Below are positions 21,665 to 33,229 of a stretch of DNA of 64,000 nt, piece by piece. The number at the start of each line of letters is the position of its first letter. Position 1 is the first letter of the stretch. This DNA comes from Bettongia penicillata ogilbyi (Eukaryota > Chordata > Mammalia > Diprotodontia > Potoroidae), in the NCBI GenBank assembly GCA_023548195.1, contig JAJHZJ010000807.1, positions 532,420 to 596,419 of the forward strand, given 5' to 3'. The position numbers were made by a program, and so were the translations under genes. Below the pieces are notes generated by a model, which ran no database searches, had not been told where the DNA came from, and saw only the letters and a program-made list of their open reading frames with translations.

Positions 21665-22027
21665 TCCTGCCTGCTGCTGGGGGAGTCCCGCGCCACCACT
21701 GCCTCTGCCTCTTCCTCCCCAGGGGGCCCGAGTCATGGAGACACTCCACTCCCCTCTCGGCCGGCCCAGCCGTCTCTCTTACTGACCTGTATAGTCTGTT
21801 GGTGGAGGGACCTTCCCGGCGGCTGGAGGTTCCGTCTCTGAAGCCTGCTCAGATCAGCTTCTCTGGGGCCATGGCCAGGGCAGCACTGGGGTGGGGTCCG
21901 CTGGGACCACTCTCCAGGGCTCTCTGGATCGGAAACCTCTTCCACTATGTTTCTGCACCCCCTGCAGTGATCCAGAACTTCTGGGGAGCTGTGGGTTTGG
22001 AGCTCGCAAACGTGCGTCTTTCTACTC

Positions 22028-22038
22028 CACCATCTTGA
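22028..22038 (-). promoter_or_regulatory. YY1-like motif at HAL1 5' end (element A)
   Basis: Element-strand reading 'tcaagatggtg' matches the YY1 core AAGATGG within the first 25 bases of the element. In human L1 a YY1 site at the same place directs accurate transcription start. Function here is inferred from position and motif. Confidence 0.5.
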
Positions 22039-22056
22039 CTCCACCCCCTATATTTG

Positions 22057-23160
22057 GTTTTCAGAAGAAGTTAAAGTCTTTGTAAAATCTTTTGAAAGAT
22101 AGGAAACACCATATGTAAATCTCAAGGAAAAATTATCTCTATATTTCCATTTTATTATATGAACAGAATGCTGAAGAAGGAGACATTAACAGATACAGCG
22201 GAGTCATAAGTCTAAACCTGATTTCATATGTAGACACAAAAGGTTCTATGGGAATAATCTTAATTATGAAATATGAACTAATATATTTTAATTATTTCAA
22301 GTTAATGCCCTTATAATGAGAATGACATGTTAAACTATTCTGTCCTGCTAATAAACTCAGGCTTGTTTGCTTTTAGTCAATTTTTGGTTCTTTCTGTAGA
22401 ACTTATGATGTGAGGTCTCCCTTTGCACAATATCAGCTTCTCCCATTCTCCTAATACAAAAGTTTAGAGTGTAAGAAAAGTACAATAGGAGACACAAAGC
22501 ATTACAATTATATAATGAATCCTATTCTAAGTGTCGTGATTACTTTGCAAATTTTGATGTAGCACAAAAGTCATCTCTTCCTTATTGCAAGGGAAATGAA
22601 AAGTGAATGCTTTCTTGTAATAATCTGGGGGAAAAAATCAATTCTATTGTCCTTATAAAATAGGACAGCTCTTTAGCCAGCATCTCAAAGAACTTCAAAA
22701 GGTATTGAAAAAATAATAGGTACATGCTATGAATGGAAATGTACCGTTGGATTCAACTACATTTTTTTAAATAGTAATGGTGAATGAGCCAAAGGATAGG
22801 ACAAAATGAGATGTTATATTTTTTCTTAGATCACCCAATTATGCATGGACCCTCCTAAAGAATGCTTTGTTCTGAACTTTATCTGAAATTAGGATACCCA
22901 AAACAATTCATTTCAATTCCACTAAAAAAAATGTATTAATTACCTGCAATGTATTAGGAGCCAGTGTTGCATAAATGGGGGGAAAATCCTCTATTCTTGA
23001 GTTAAAGAAGAAAAAGTTCACTTTTACTATAAAGTCATCTGACTTCTTAGTGTCCCAGCCATGGATAAACTGATCTTCTGAATCAATGGAAGGACTGTCC
23101 ACACCGGGAAATATATAAATATATTCACAAGAAAAAGCACAGATCCAGAACTAAAAAAAA
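22057..23160. other. Unclassified, largely repeat-free
   Basis: No SINE, L1 or MIR blocks that I can recognise and no coding frame with a domain. The 64-codon minus frame at 22908-23102 is not supported. Confidence 0.4.
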
Positions 23161-23207
23161 AAAGACAAGCAGATAGCTACATAGCTAGATAGACATATAG
23201 AAAGGAT

Positions 23208-23210
<3 letters not shown>

Positions 23211-23273
<63 letters not shown>

Positions 23274-23298
23274 GAGATAGAGAGATAGAGAGATAGAT

Positions 23299-23379
<81 letters not shown>

Positions 23380-23401
23380 TAGATTGATAGATGATAGATA
23401 A
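23211..23401. repeat. (GATA)n microsatellite, about 190 bp
   Basis: Long AGAT/GATA array with two interruptions: a 'agagatagagagatagagag' block near 23270-23292 and 'gattagatag' near 23296. The interruptions divide it into two pure runs. Its minus-strand 84-codon frame (Tyr-Leu-Ser-Ile repeat) is a translation artefact. Confidence 0.95.
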
Positions 23402-23439
23402 ATACATGTTTAAGGAAGCATGATTCTGCACATGAATCT

Positions 23440-23795
23440 TACTCTTTCTGCCCTTAATAAACTTCAGTGGCTCCCTATTACATCTACATTCAAATATAGA
23501 TACTTCTTTCTGGGATTGATGCTCTACGTAATATAACCCTTCCTATCTTTTTATCCTTCTCGAATAGTACTTCTATTCCCACACTACAGATTTCAGTCAT
23601 AGAGATCTACTTTCTTCCCAGTGTTCCATGTCTCATCTCAATGCTTTTGTGCTGGTTGTCCCCCTGGCCTGGAATGTTCTCCTTCCACACTTAAACGTCT
23701 TTGACCTACTGATCTTTTACAAAACTAAGCTCATGTGTCACCTTCTCCATGAAGAATTCTCTGATCCCCAAGGCATTAGATGCCTTCCATATCAA
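23440..23795 (+). mobile_element. L2-type LINE 3' region
   Basis: 'cttcagtggctccctattac', 'gctggttgtccccctggcct', 'ggaatgttctccttccacac', 'aagctcatgtgtcaccttct' and 'ccatgaagaattctctgatc' are the ordered 3' blocks of L2-like LINEs (human L2 'ctggaatgctcttcc...tcaaatgtcacctcctc...gaagccttccctgacc'). The 86-codon frame at 23628-23888 is a remnant of the element, not a host gene. Confidence 0.75.
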
Positions 23796-23949
23796 AGCTT
23801 CCAGGTATTTGTCTTTTTTTTTTACTGTACATTCTGTAATATTTATATACTGCTCACATATACACATCTACAAATAGTACATATATAATTAAATGTGGGA
23901 GAAAATACTCATATACATACAAAATTTTGCCTCTCCTATTAAAATGTAG

Positions 23950-24065
23950 TTGTGAAGACAGGAAAAGAAATCATTTCTATCTTTGTATCTCCGATATCTA
24001 ACAAAGTTCTTGAGAAAATGAAGGCACCTTATAAATGTTTGTTTGCTATATTAATAAATAAATTA
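23950..24065 (+). mobile_element. L2-type 3' tail
   Basis: 'tttctatctttgtatctccg', 'atatctaacaaagttcttga' and 'ttataaatgtttgtttgcta' parallel the terminal L2 module ('tccccagcgcctagcacagtg...aataaatgttgttga'). Probably the end of the same copy as 23440-23795. Confidence 0.55.
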
Positions 24066-25370
24066 TTATTTAGTTAGATGAGTAACTGAGTGAATGGATA
24101 AATGAATAAACTCTGCTATATAAAGATGAAATGAAAAAGTGATGCCTACACATGGAACTTACATTCTACTATAGAAAAAAGGAAAATAGTGGGATAGTAG
24201 AAATTTCAGTAAGACTTTAAAAGAAATCATTACAACTGATTAAGTAAATATCAACACACCAATTCTTTCCTTTTTTTCTTTTTTTTTTTTGACCTTGAGA
24301 AACGCTGGATAAGTTATGCAAGATTAATAAGTGTTTCCATAATCTCTGAACTACCTAATTCCCACCAACTTCCTGTCCTGGCTACAGATTTAAGATTGGG
24401 TTTGTAACTGAGTCAGGAAATTAACAAATCTCAAGTAATGTTTAAATCATTACTTCTCAAAGAATTACAAAACTGGAAGGGGATTTATAAAATATATGTT
24501 AACAATTCACTTTACACATGAATCAAATGTAAATTTGTTTCCTTTCAATTGATTTATATGGTTAGCTATATCTATCTATATAGCTATGGCTAAATCTACA
24601 GGTAAAGATATAGCTATCTAGACATATCTACATATCTATAGATTCCTATCACCATGGTTACAGGTTGGCAAGCAACCACTTATCTTTGGCATTTGAGAAA
24701 TAACTGTGGAGTTCTATGAATTTAGATTTTTCTTCAAGAGAACAAAGTTGATTTGACACTTAAAAAAACCCAAACTAATGGCAGTAATGAAAACAAAAGA
24801 CATTTCCAATTTCATTTCTTCTGCTTGTAGCAGAGCTAGAATTTACTACAACTAAATTCAAGGAAAATTTATTAAGCTCTACTGCATGAAAGGAATGATG
24901 TGAGGTACATTGGATGTAAAAATGAAAGCAGAATATATTCCCTGATCTTAGAGTTGGAATTAATCGTTTTGATGCCTACAAAAACTTCTGTCTTAGATAA
25001 ATTGTGATGAATGAGCCAAATGATAAAGAAGATGGTCTTGTCAACTTTGCAATAAATAATATTAAAATGTTCTCAGATGATTAAGACAAATCAATTCATT
25101 AGGTGGTCAGATAAATTATTCATGGAGATAGAAGCTTGGAGGTGGAAGAGATCTTGGAGAGTATTTGGCCCAACTGACAGGATTTGGGCTCTGAGATACT
25201 CAAGATTTGAGCATAAGGAGACAGAAAAATAAAATGAAGGCTACAGGCATGGAGATAGAATCTGAGGTGAACTTGTACTTCACATTAGTGTAAATGATGC
25301 AGTCATTTTTTTCTAACATCTTCCTAGTGTCTTTGTAAGACATTTGGGTGATTTATTTCCCGGATTGACC
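24066..25370. other. Mostly unclassified
   Basis: Contains small relics only: a fragment of the ancient dispersed repeat near 24850-24955 ('tattaagctctactgcatga') and a weak reverse-MIR-like stretch at 25135-25215 ('gaggtggaagagatcttgga'). The remainder is unclassified and AT-rich, with an imperfect (TATC) patch at 24560-24640. Confidence 0.35.
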
Positions 25371-25371
25371 T

Positions 25372-25560
25372 AGGGAAGTATGGTTTATGAAGCACTGAAC
25401 TTAGAGTCAGAAGATATGGATTTAGTTATTTCAGAGAGTTATAAAGTATGTGACTCCAAACAATTCACAACCTCTCCATGTTTTAGTTTTCTCATCTCTG
25501 AATTGAGAGAGTTGGACTTTGTCTTCTAATATCCTTTCCAACTCTTAAGCCGTCTTCCAC
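25372..25560 (+). mobile_element. SINE/MIR-like copy
   Basis: 'gaagcactgaacttagagtc', 'agaagatatggatttagtta', 'tgtgactccaaacaattcac', 'tttagttttctcatctctga', then 'ctaatatcctttccaactct'. Ordered plus-strand SINE with the 3' 'ccttccagctctaa' module. Confidence 0.65.
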
Positions 25561-25965
25561 CTCAGGGAATTTCATTGAGGCATCATAGGAAATGGAGTTT
25601 ATAATAAAGGACGCACATTTTCACTCAAAGTGTCTGATTCATTTGCCATTCCTAACATCTCAGGTAAGAACTGAATATTAACAATGAATCAGACTGGGCA
25701 TGTAAACAGGAGGGCTTAAGGAAAAGATGGGGAAGGCAGGAGAATGTCTATGGTAAAGACACTTTTTGCCAGTGATCCCTTTAAGTCTTGTTCACCTCTG
25801 AGTTCTATGTGATCACTGAATCAAGATATTTTTGGACCATCGTATCATTATTTGCATGGTAAAATATGACTTTTCTTGTGCCTCAATTTCCTGATGAGTA
25901 AAATGCAGGTGAAAATACTTTCCTGTCTACTCCAAAGGAATCACAACATATGGAGTCTTGAAGTA
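25561..25965. other. Unclassified
   Basis: No gene. Possible faint SINE trace at 25870-25930 ('cctcaatttcctgatgagta'). Confidence 0.35.
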
Positions 25966-27032
25966 AGCTAGAAGCAATTTCTTTTTTTTAATTAATTAAT
26001 TAATTTTTATTTTGTTGGTGTTCTACAATCACTTCCTTAAAATTAAGATTTCATTCCTCCCCCCACCTTTCCCCTACATCCCCCTCCCTCCCTGCGACAG
26101 CATACAATTCTGTATAGGTTCTACATATACTTTCCTGTTGAATACATTTTCACAATAGTCATGTTATGTAGTTGAACTAAAATAAATGGAAGAAATCATA
26201 TAACAAATCAAAACATCATACACTAAAACCTACACATATACAAACATGATCTGCTACATTTTGCGAATGATTTCCACATTTCTTTCTCTGAGTGTGGAAG
26301 ACATTTTGTGTTAGAATACTACCACTGGGATTTTTTTTTTAGTAAGTTCTTGCATTATTACGAAGTTCTAAGTCTACCAGAAAAAACTCTCTCACACTGT
26401 GGTCGTTGCTGTGCACAAAGTTCTCCTGGTTCTGCTCCTTTCACTCAGCATCAGATCATATAAGTCCTTCCAGGCCTCCCTGAAGTCTTCTTGTTCATCA
26501 TTTCTTATGGTGCAATAGTATTCCATTACATTCATATACCATAATTTATTCAGCCATTCCCCAAATGATGGGCATCCCCTTGATTTCCAGTTCTTGGCTA
26601 CCACAAAGAGTGCTGCTATAAATATTTTTGTACACGTGGGGCCCTTTCCCATTTTTATAATCTCTTGGGGATACAGTCCTAGTAGCGTTATTGCTGGGTC
26701 AAAGGATAAGCACATTTTTGTAGCCCTTTGGGCAGAGTTCCAAACCATTCTCCAGAAGGGTTGGATGAGCTCACAGCTCCACCAACAATGAATTAGTGTT
26801 CCAACTCTCCCACATCCTCTCCAGCATTTATCATTTTCTTGTTCTGTCATATTTGCCAATCTTATAGGTGTGATGTGGTACCGCAGAGTTGTTTTGATTT
26901 GCATCTTTCTAATCAATAGTGATTTAGAGCACTTTTTCACATGATTATAGATATTTTTGATTTCTTCCCCTGAAAATTGCCTGTTCATATCCTTTGACCA
27001 TTTATCAGTTGGGGAGCTAGAAGCAATTTCTT
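25966..27032 (-). mobile_element. 5'-truncated L1 with perfect 18-bp TSD
   Basis: L1 body 25984-27014 in reverse orientation: A-rich tail (as T-rich at 25984-26012), 3' UTR, and the C-terminal part of ORF2. The duplicated target 'agctagaagcaatttctt' is identical at 25966-25983 and 27015-27032. Short length, poly(A) and TSD are the hallmarks of target-primed reverse transcription with 5' truncation. The intact reading frame and perfect TSD make this the youngest-looking L1 piece in the window. Confidence 0.93.
26392..27014 (-). pseudogene. L1 ORF2 C-terminal fragment, open
   Basis: Continuous frame of about 207 codons from the truncation point to the ORF2 stop at 26392-26394. ORF2p is the L1 endonuclease/reverse transcriptase. 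Only the tail after the RT domain is present. It contains the cysteine-rich motif C-x3-C-x7-H-x4-C ('CWRGCGRVGTLIHCWWSC'), followed by 'FDPAITLLGLYP' and 'WLNKLWYMNVMEYYC', all typical of L1. No endonuclease or RT catalytic residues are present, so no activity is possible. An apparent ATG at 26988 is internal to ORF2. Confidence 0.92.
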
Positions 27033-27840
27033 GAGAACTTGGGTTAACACAAACTTTGTCAGAGTGAATTGAAATAATGGATGTGAAGTTTCCCAGAAAA
27101 CGTTAAAAAAAAAAAGTCTGAAAATTTCTACAATATGTATGTCTGCACCATGTAAGAATTTCAGAATTGGAAGAGAATTCAGCAACCTTTCATCTGCTCT
27201 AACTCATGGTGAAGAAGCACTGACCCTAATATCTCTTCATTCAACTTTTACATGAAGATTTCCAGTGTGGAGAGACTTCTTTACTAGCACGTTCTTCTCT
27301 CAGACTCTGAGGGGTGTGCTGGAATATACTGAAAAAGTGATTTTCCGACACAGTTTAGAATTTATTCAGTATTATTAACATTTTTCCCCGTTACTCTCTT
27401 AAATCCAGACAGTCAACAAAATAATAAGTGAGGTCCTTCCTGGTAGTGGTTGCTAATTCCTGAGGTGAAAATGCTTGCCCTGAAAATTTAACATTTTTTT
27501 GTGAGACTGGTGGAGCCAACATGTCTTGAAACATATAGGTATGTTTTTATAAAAATACTTACACACTATCATATTTTATTTACAAATAATTTACTTTTTA
27601 AATGTTTCACCAGAATTTAACTAATATTTACAATTTAAATAAGTAACTAGAATTTAAAAAGACTGAGGCTAATGGACCTAAGTTGTACGATCTCTCTCAC
27701 GAGCCAAAAACATAAATGAATAATTGTTTGTTAAATTCCTATGTGCCAGGAAGAGTTGGAGTCAGTTAAGCATCGCAATACAAAGAAGCTAAATGTGACA
27801 GATTTGTGAAGATAAGACTAGATAAGACTCTCCCCACCCC
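27033..27840. other. Unclassified non-coding stretch
   Basis: No clear repeat. 27540-27660 is very AT-rich. No gene evidence. Confidence 0.35.
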
Positions 27841-27845
27841 CTGTC

Positions 27846-27855
27846 TCTTTCTCTC

Positions 27856-27935
<80 letters not shown>

Positions 27936-28001
27936 TCTCTCTCTGTCTCTCTCTCTGTCTCTCTCTCCATCTCTCTCTCTCTCTGTCTCTCTCTCCATCT
28001 C

Positions 28002-28066
<65 letters not shown>

Positions 28067-28075
28067 CCCTTCTTT
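27846..28075. repeat. (CT)n / (CTGT)n pyrimidine array
   Basis: Nearly pure CT from about 27858 to 27950, then CT interrupted by 'ccat' and 'gtct', a (CTGT)n core at 28002-28028, then CT again to about 28065. Open frames of 134 codons on both strands (Leu-Ser and Arg-Glu repeats) are artefacts of the array. A pyrimidine tract of this length could form triplex DNA, which is inference. Confidence 0.95.
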
Positions 28076-30865
28076 CCTTTCATTTCTCTCTCTTTCTTTC
28101 CTTTCTCATATTCTTTTACATTTTTTTTCTTTTTCACCTTTACTTTGTGCTTAAGTTTGCCTTTTTGCATTTTTCACTACATTTCCCTAGTTATATCTTC
28201 CGGGATTTAAAGAGCAAATCTATTTCGTAAGAAACTTTAGAAGTATTTAAAGCCTGCTATCACATTCCCACTGAGCCTTCTCCTGTCTAAGCTAAAACAG
28301 CCTTAGTTCCCTCAACTAGTTTTCTTGTAACTGGAGATACATTGTTGATGTTGGTGAAAACAACAGTAGCCCAGTTAAACTTCTACCTCCTCTTTCTCAT
28401 ACACCTTTAATAAGCGTGATGTTCTGATTTCCTGATCTAATTATGACTTTTCATAGAAATGTTTCAGTGTCATCTCAGAACTTCAGAACTTGAAGAGAAT
28501 TCAGCATGCAATGCTATTCTTAGAACCTTTTATTTATGTTAAATGGGCATTGATGGGAGCCTAGGTTTCAGTATATGGCGTGGAGATTTACAGCTTATTT
28601 CACAAAATGCATTTACTCCACATATCATGAAACACTTATTTTGGGTTTAGAATCTCAGTTTGTTTCTATATTGATATTTGACTGAAGCTTCACAGGTTTT
28701 CTGGCACTAGGAATGCCATGAATAATTATTGATTTAACTTTTTTGGCTTGTGAGAGAGATCATACAACCTATGTCCAATAGCCCCTCTCATTTTAAATCT
28801 CAGTTGCTTACCTAGTGAAACTCTTTTAATAGAGTAAATTATTTCCAAACAAAATAATATAGTATGTAGACATTTGTTATTACAAAACCAGACATATATG
28901 TTGCAAGATTCTATGTTATTCAAGGGGTATTGAGTGTGATTTTCCTTATACTTAATGTAATTTTGTATTCTTTACTGTCAATGTTTTGCTCCCCTCTTCA
29001 TAATACGTTTCCCCTCTGAAAGAGCAATTGTTTGATAAAGCAACTTCCCTTGTTTGTGAATGTGAGAAAACAATGAAATTGTTACTAATTATTGTGGGCA
29101 CTTCTTAAAATTTCTCCCCCAACAGTAGGAATTAATCTCATATAAAATCTGACCTACAGTCTGGTCTCTTAGCTTGTTAAATTACAGTACCAATAAATAT
29201 TTTGTTTTATGCTTGATACTTACAAAGATATTTCCTGTCCTTCCTTGTAGAAAATGTTGGATGATTTGGCTGCAATCATAAACTGTCAACATGAAAAATC
29301 AACACTGTAATGTCATTATCCATAAAAGGATATTTACCATACAGGTGATTTGCTTTGCCAATCACCTCAGATGTAACAAAGAAACCTTATTGTGATTATT
29401 CTACAAATGAATCAAGAACTAATATATTGTGAATGGTGTAAAGAACATAATTTCTAGAGGTGTTATGAAAAAAAGCATAGCATCCACTTAAACGTCATTT
29501 TAAATAAATGTTTAAAAACACAAAGAAAACTGACTGCATCTGGATAGTAAAAATAAGGCCTTTCTATAATCTGGGATTCTAGGTTAATATTTGAATTGAT
29601 GAATATTGTAAAGAACATGGCACTTGTTTTTAAATTGTGTGTGTTTGGGAAATGAAATGTCTGTCCTTCAAAGATCTATTTCAATACTGTGAAGTATGAC
29701 TTCAGGACAAATATTCTAGAGAAGTTTGGTAGAGTTCAGTAAACAACTTGATGAGAATATAAGCAGGAAATGGAAATTATCCACTGACTGCGATTTTTCA
29801 AATGCACTGACCCACCACTTTTTTTCCTTACAATTTCACACAGTTTTTAATATAGAAAATGCCATCAGAGGAAAAGCTATTTTAATAGGAATTATCTAGC
29901 ATTACATTTTTAGCCAAACAGTTTTCGGAAGACCAAACGTCTTAGATATACCTTCTGCTGAGTAAGTGCCCGACTTCTTTACTCCCACATTAATGCTAAC
30001 ATCGATCATTGTAAATTGCAGCTGACATAAATTCTCCTTAAAGTCCTGTCCTTTGTTTCCTTATAAAACTCATTTTAACCCTGAGATGCTTAAACTACAG
30101 GAAGCAACCTAAAAATTGGCACTTCTTGTTAGGTGGGAGAATTATTCCTATGTAGGGAGTGGAGCCACAAATGAATCAATTCAATGCTTTCATTATGAAC
30201 TGCACAAATACAGACAAGTGCACTCAAGGAAAAATCACATGTTAAAGTATATTATTTCTTCCCTCAAAAGAATACATGCTCTGACTCCTTTTAACATTTA
30301 CATTTTTATGCATAAACAAAATCCCCCAAATTCCCTAGTATAGGTTAGATTGCAAAGGGGTTATTTTGTTGGTGGTTTTAGTTATAATCATTTGTTGTCG
30401 CTGCTGCTGCTATTTGTAGAAGATTTGGTTAATTATGTTGCTACTTCTAGGGGAAATGGATGTTTGTTTTTAATAAAAAAAAAACCCTTAAAATACAAAT
30501 ATTGTTTATTATTGGCACTTCAAAAAGTTCCTTTCTTTTCTGTGACTGTGGACTTCTCCAATGAACAAAGCATCTGACAGTCTAAGAGTTAGAAGACACC
30601 TTACAGTGTGCCAGATTTAACAGGTACATGGACAAGAATGCTGTCCCCTTTATCCCCAGTGAATGCTTGCTTAGCCTCCCTTTGACACTTCCAGAGAGGA
30701 GGTAACCACATCTACCTGAAAATGCTGCCTAAGGTTTTTCCCTCCACCAAACCCAAATCTGCTTTTTAGCTATGTCCGAGTGTTTCCACAAGTTTTGATC
30801 TGTGAGATCAAACAGACTAAGTCCAAAGAGGATCAAATATAAATCCTCTATCTGGTATTTAAAGT
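28076..30865. other. Long repeat-poor non-coding stretch
   Basis: The longest part of the window with no SINE, L1, MIR or L2 blocks that I recognise. Frames at 28726-28923, 30116-30343 and 30350-30577 are short and have no domains. AT-rich homeodomain-type sites (TAAT) are common, which base composition alone could explain. Candidate for conserved non-coding sequence. Confidence 0.45.
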
Positions 30866-30868
30866 CTG

Positions 30869-30963
30869 TTATAACTTAACTGGTTCATTCCAGATTTTCA
30901 GATTTCAGGAAGAAAACAAAAACTCTGAAAATACTGTAAGGAACCAGTTAAGTTATAATTTTG

Positions 30964-30972
<9 letters not shown>
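30869..30972. repeat. Interleaved inverted repeats (X-Y-X'-Y')
   Basis: Arm X 30869-30902 pairs with X' 30924-30958. The outer 18 bases 'ttataacttaactggttc' are a perfect inverted match, and the inner part continues with a few mismatches to 'attttcaga'. Arm Y 30908-30921 ('ggaagaaaacaaaa') is perfectly inverted at Y' 30959-30972 ('ttttgttttcttcc'), which leads straight into a pyrimidine array. The interleaving suggests a template-switch origin rather than a simple hairpin insertion. Confidence 0.8.
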
Positions 30973-31250
<278 letters not shown>

Positions 31251-31264
31251 CTTTCCCTGTGCTT

Positions 31265-31492
31265 GGACAACTAGATGGCACAGTGGTTACGGTGAGTTTC
31301 AATATGTTCTCAAACACCTTACTAGACATGTGACTTTGGGCAAGTCACTTGACCCTGTTTGCCTCAATTTCCTCATATGTAAAATAATCTGGGGAAAGAA
31401 ATGGTAAACCATTCTAATACCTTTGACAAGTAAATTCCAAATTGGGTCATGAAGGATTAGACATGATAGAAAAATGACTGAACTACAACAAA
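31265..31492 (+). mobile_element. tRNA-like marsupial SINE, internally deleted
   Basis: Head 'ggacaactagatggcacagt' matches the SINE at 4807. The B-box region is largely missing. Body has 'ttgggcaagtcacttgaccc', 'cctcaatttcctcatatgta', 'ggtaaaccattctaatacct' and the 3' 'gggtcatgaaggattagaca'. Longer 3' region than the 4807 copy. It lies directly 3' of the TTTC array. Confidence 0.8.
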
Positions 31493-31529
31493 CCCTCTAC
31501 TTAATATTCAGTTGCGTAATACGGCCTCC

Positions 31530-31858
31530 TTAGTATTCCAACAGAAAGTCTTGATGCTGTGCTTTTCACTGGCTTTCCCCCATGCTATTAATGTTCTTTC
31601 TTGCCTCTGACCTTGGCTTCCCTGAAGTTGCAGGTAAAATTCTACCTTCTTCAAGGAACTTTTAACGATTGCCCTCAAATTTTTACCTTCTCCCTGGGAT
31701 AATTTCGAATTTATCCTGTATGTCTTCTTGTCTGTATGTAGTTGTTTACATATAGTTTTCCCCACATGCATACGAGCTCCTTGATGACAAGACTTGGTGT
31801 TGCTTTACATTGTATCACTAGTGCTTATCCCAGTGCCTGTCAAATAAATAAATCTTAC
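31530..31858 (+). mobile_element. L2-type LINE 3' end
   Basis: 'ggctttcccccatgctatta', 'tcttcaaggaacttttaacg', 'cgagctccttgatgacaaga', then 'gtgcctgtcaaataaataaa'. Ordered L2 3' blocks with the terminal 'cagtgcctg...aataaat' tail. A minus-strand 87-codon frame here is not a gene. Confidence 0.65.
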
Positions 31859-32095
31859 TGACTTAACTTAATTGTCTCTTGAATATCTTCAGTTATTTCA
31901 AGGTCCATGTAACCCATCTTTCTACCAAAGCCTTCTCCAAGACAAGCATCCCCTGTTCACACATTTCATCTTCACATGGTCCCATCTCCATAACTGCACA
32001 GTCTAGCTGGTGGGTTGATTGCAGCAATGGTTTGCAGTCTTAGACAATGATTTATAAGGTTCTTTCCATCTCTAAATCGGTAATCCTATTCATCA
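31859..32095. other. Unclassified
   Basis: Nothing firmly recognised. It may be a diverged upstream part of the CR1/L3 relic that follows. Confidence 0.3.
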
Positions 32096-32265
32096 TCATA
32101 TATGCGATTCTCAGAGTGGCACTCTAATATGTTGATGCCCTTTCTAAAATGTGGCTCCCAGAAATCAACAGGGTAGTCCAGATGCGATCTGACCCAGGCA
32201 GAGTGCTGTGCAGCAATTAACACCTTGTCACTGACCTCCATGCCCCTTTGAACCTGTCTATGGAA
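32096..32265 (-). mobile_element. CR1/L3-type LINE relic
   Basis: 'ctaaaatgtggctcccagaa', 'gggtagtccagatgcgatct', 'gacccaggcagagtgctgtg' and 'ccttgtcactgacctccatg' follow the complement of a CR1-clade 3' region ('cagaactggacacaatactccagatgtggtctgaccagggcagag'). Old and short. Clade assignment is from remembered CR1 sequence, not from alignment. Confidence 0.5.
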
Positions 32266-32839
32266 ATCCTGCTATTGAATTTTTTCCTCTATGTCTCACA
32301 CATTCTTTTTTGTATATGCTGTTTTCATATCAAATGATCAGAAACACTGAAGAGTATGAAATATGGTCAGAATACTTGGGCTGTCCTGTTCAATGATTGC
32401 ATTAAAGGTCAAAATGGTCTTTTTTAGAAGGTACATATTTTTAATGTTTAGATTGTCATCCATAAAATAAAGGGAAAGGAAAGAAAAAAGTGTTAGGGAT
32501 TAGAGTCAATAAGAAAAAAAATAGGATGATCTATGTGCAAGGGAGGAGGTATTTTTTTGTTTGTTTACTTTGTTTTGTTTTTTTAAACATCTTAATTCTT
32601 TGATGTAGGGCAATGGTGTACAACTCGTATACAAACAGATGCAATTTATGAAATTACAGGTTAATATAACTTATCTCTTAATATTCTTTATTTTGTTAAA
32701 TATTTCTCAGTTGCATTTCAATACTATACCAGAGAATTTTGTACACCTCTCAGGGCTTATGAATGGAGAGTTTGACACCTCTGAATTGTAAGGAATGCTA
32801 AGTTAGAATATTTTTGTAACATTACAGACTAGAAAACAA
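32266..32839. other. Unclassified AT-rich stretch
   Basis: No gene, no clear repeat. Contains T-rich runs near 32555-32585. Confidence 0.35.
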
Positions 32840-32985
32840 CTTATGCTCTTAAAGAGTTGACCATAACATTGAAAGGTCAATTGACTTGTCCAGGGTCACA
32901 CAGTCAGTATGGATAAGACCAAGACTTGAACTCAGGTCTTTCTGATCTTGAATTTGGCTCTCTATCCTCTATAACATGTTAGTTC
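32840..32985 (-). mobile_element. MIR relic, reverse
   Basis: 'gacttgtccagggtcacaca', 'gtcagtatggataagaccaa', 'gacttgaactcaggtctttc' and 'ggctctctatcctctataac' give the reverse MIR right half in good order. Confidence 0.7.
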
Positions 32986-33074
32986 TCTAAAGAATGTATA
33001 GTTCCTGGAAAAAAGATAAATACCTGCATTTTATAGCATATTATGCAATTATTGTATTACTATTCATGTTTCAG

Positions 33075-33215
33075 TACAACAGAAAACTGATCAATAAGCA
33101 TTTGTTAAACACCTGCTATATGCCCAATACTACTAAGAACTGGAGATATAAAGATATCAATTAAATACTCCCTGTCCTTCAAAACGAACATTTTGTACAA
33201 CAGTCTATAAGTTCC
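33075..33215 (+). mobile_element. Ancient dispersed repeat, start module
   Basis: 'aataagcatttgttaaacac', 'ctgctatatgcccaatacta', 'aactggagatataaagatat', 'actccctgtccttcaaaacg'. Same opening module as near 350, 14.4, 48.6, 50.7 and 52.9 kb. Confidence 0.5.
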
Positions 33216-33229
33216 TATATGGTATGCAA

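Larger units (their letters stand above)
19186..22048 (-). mobile_element. HAL1-type (ORF1-only) L1 element A
   Basis: Runs from 22048 (5' end, complement of 'gtctttctactccaccatct') to 19186. Order: 5' UTR of about 670 bp, ORF1 pseudogene (20273-21377), about 1 kb 3' UTR with a purine-rich element strand and a (GT)n block at 20080-20141, then the L1-like terminus complementing 'aaaattttgggttccaaatt'. No ORF2. Flanks share 'tatatttg' at 19178-19185 and 22049-22056 (12 of 13 if extended by five bases), a probable target-site duplication. Two tandem 72-bp units lie in the 5' UTR (21521-21664). Two A-rich tracts flank short non-element-like sequence at the 3' end. Confidence 0.85.

Noticed and set aside
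21445..22038. 197-codon open frame, longest plus-strand frame with mixed composition
   Set aside because: It lies entirely in the GC-richer 5' UTR of HAL1 element A on the opposite strand. Its internal 24-residue duplication is the 72-bp tandem unit. No domain is present.
23211..23401. Regular repeats considered as a CRISPR array
   Set aside because: These are pure tetranucleotide repeats without spacers, in vertebrate DNA.
23177..23431. 84-codon Tyr-Leu-Ser-Ile repeat frame
   Set aside because: Translation of the GATA array. The same artefact occurs at 58209-58607.
27766..28210. 134-codon frames on both strands (Leu-Ser and Arg-Glu repeats)
   Set aside because: Direct translation of the CT/GA array.
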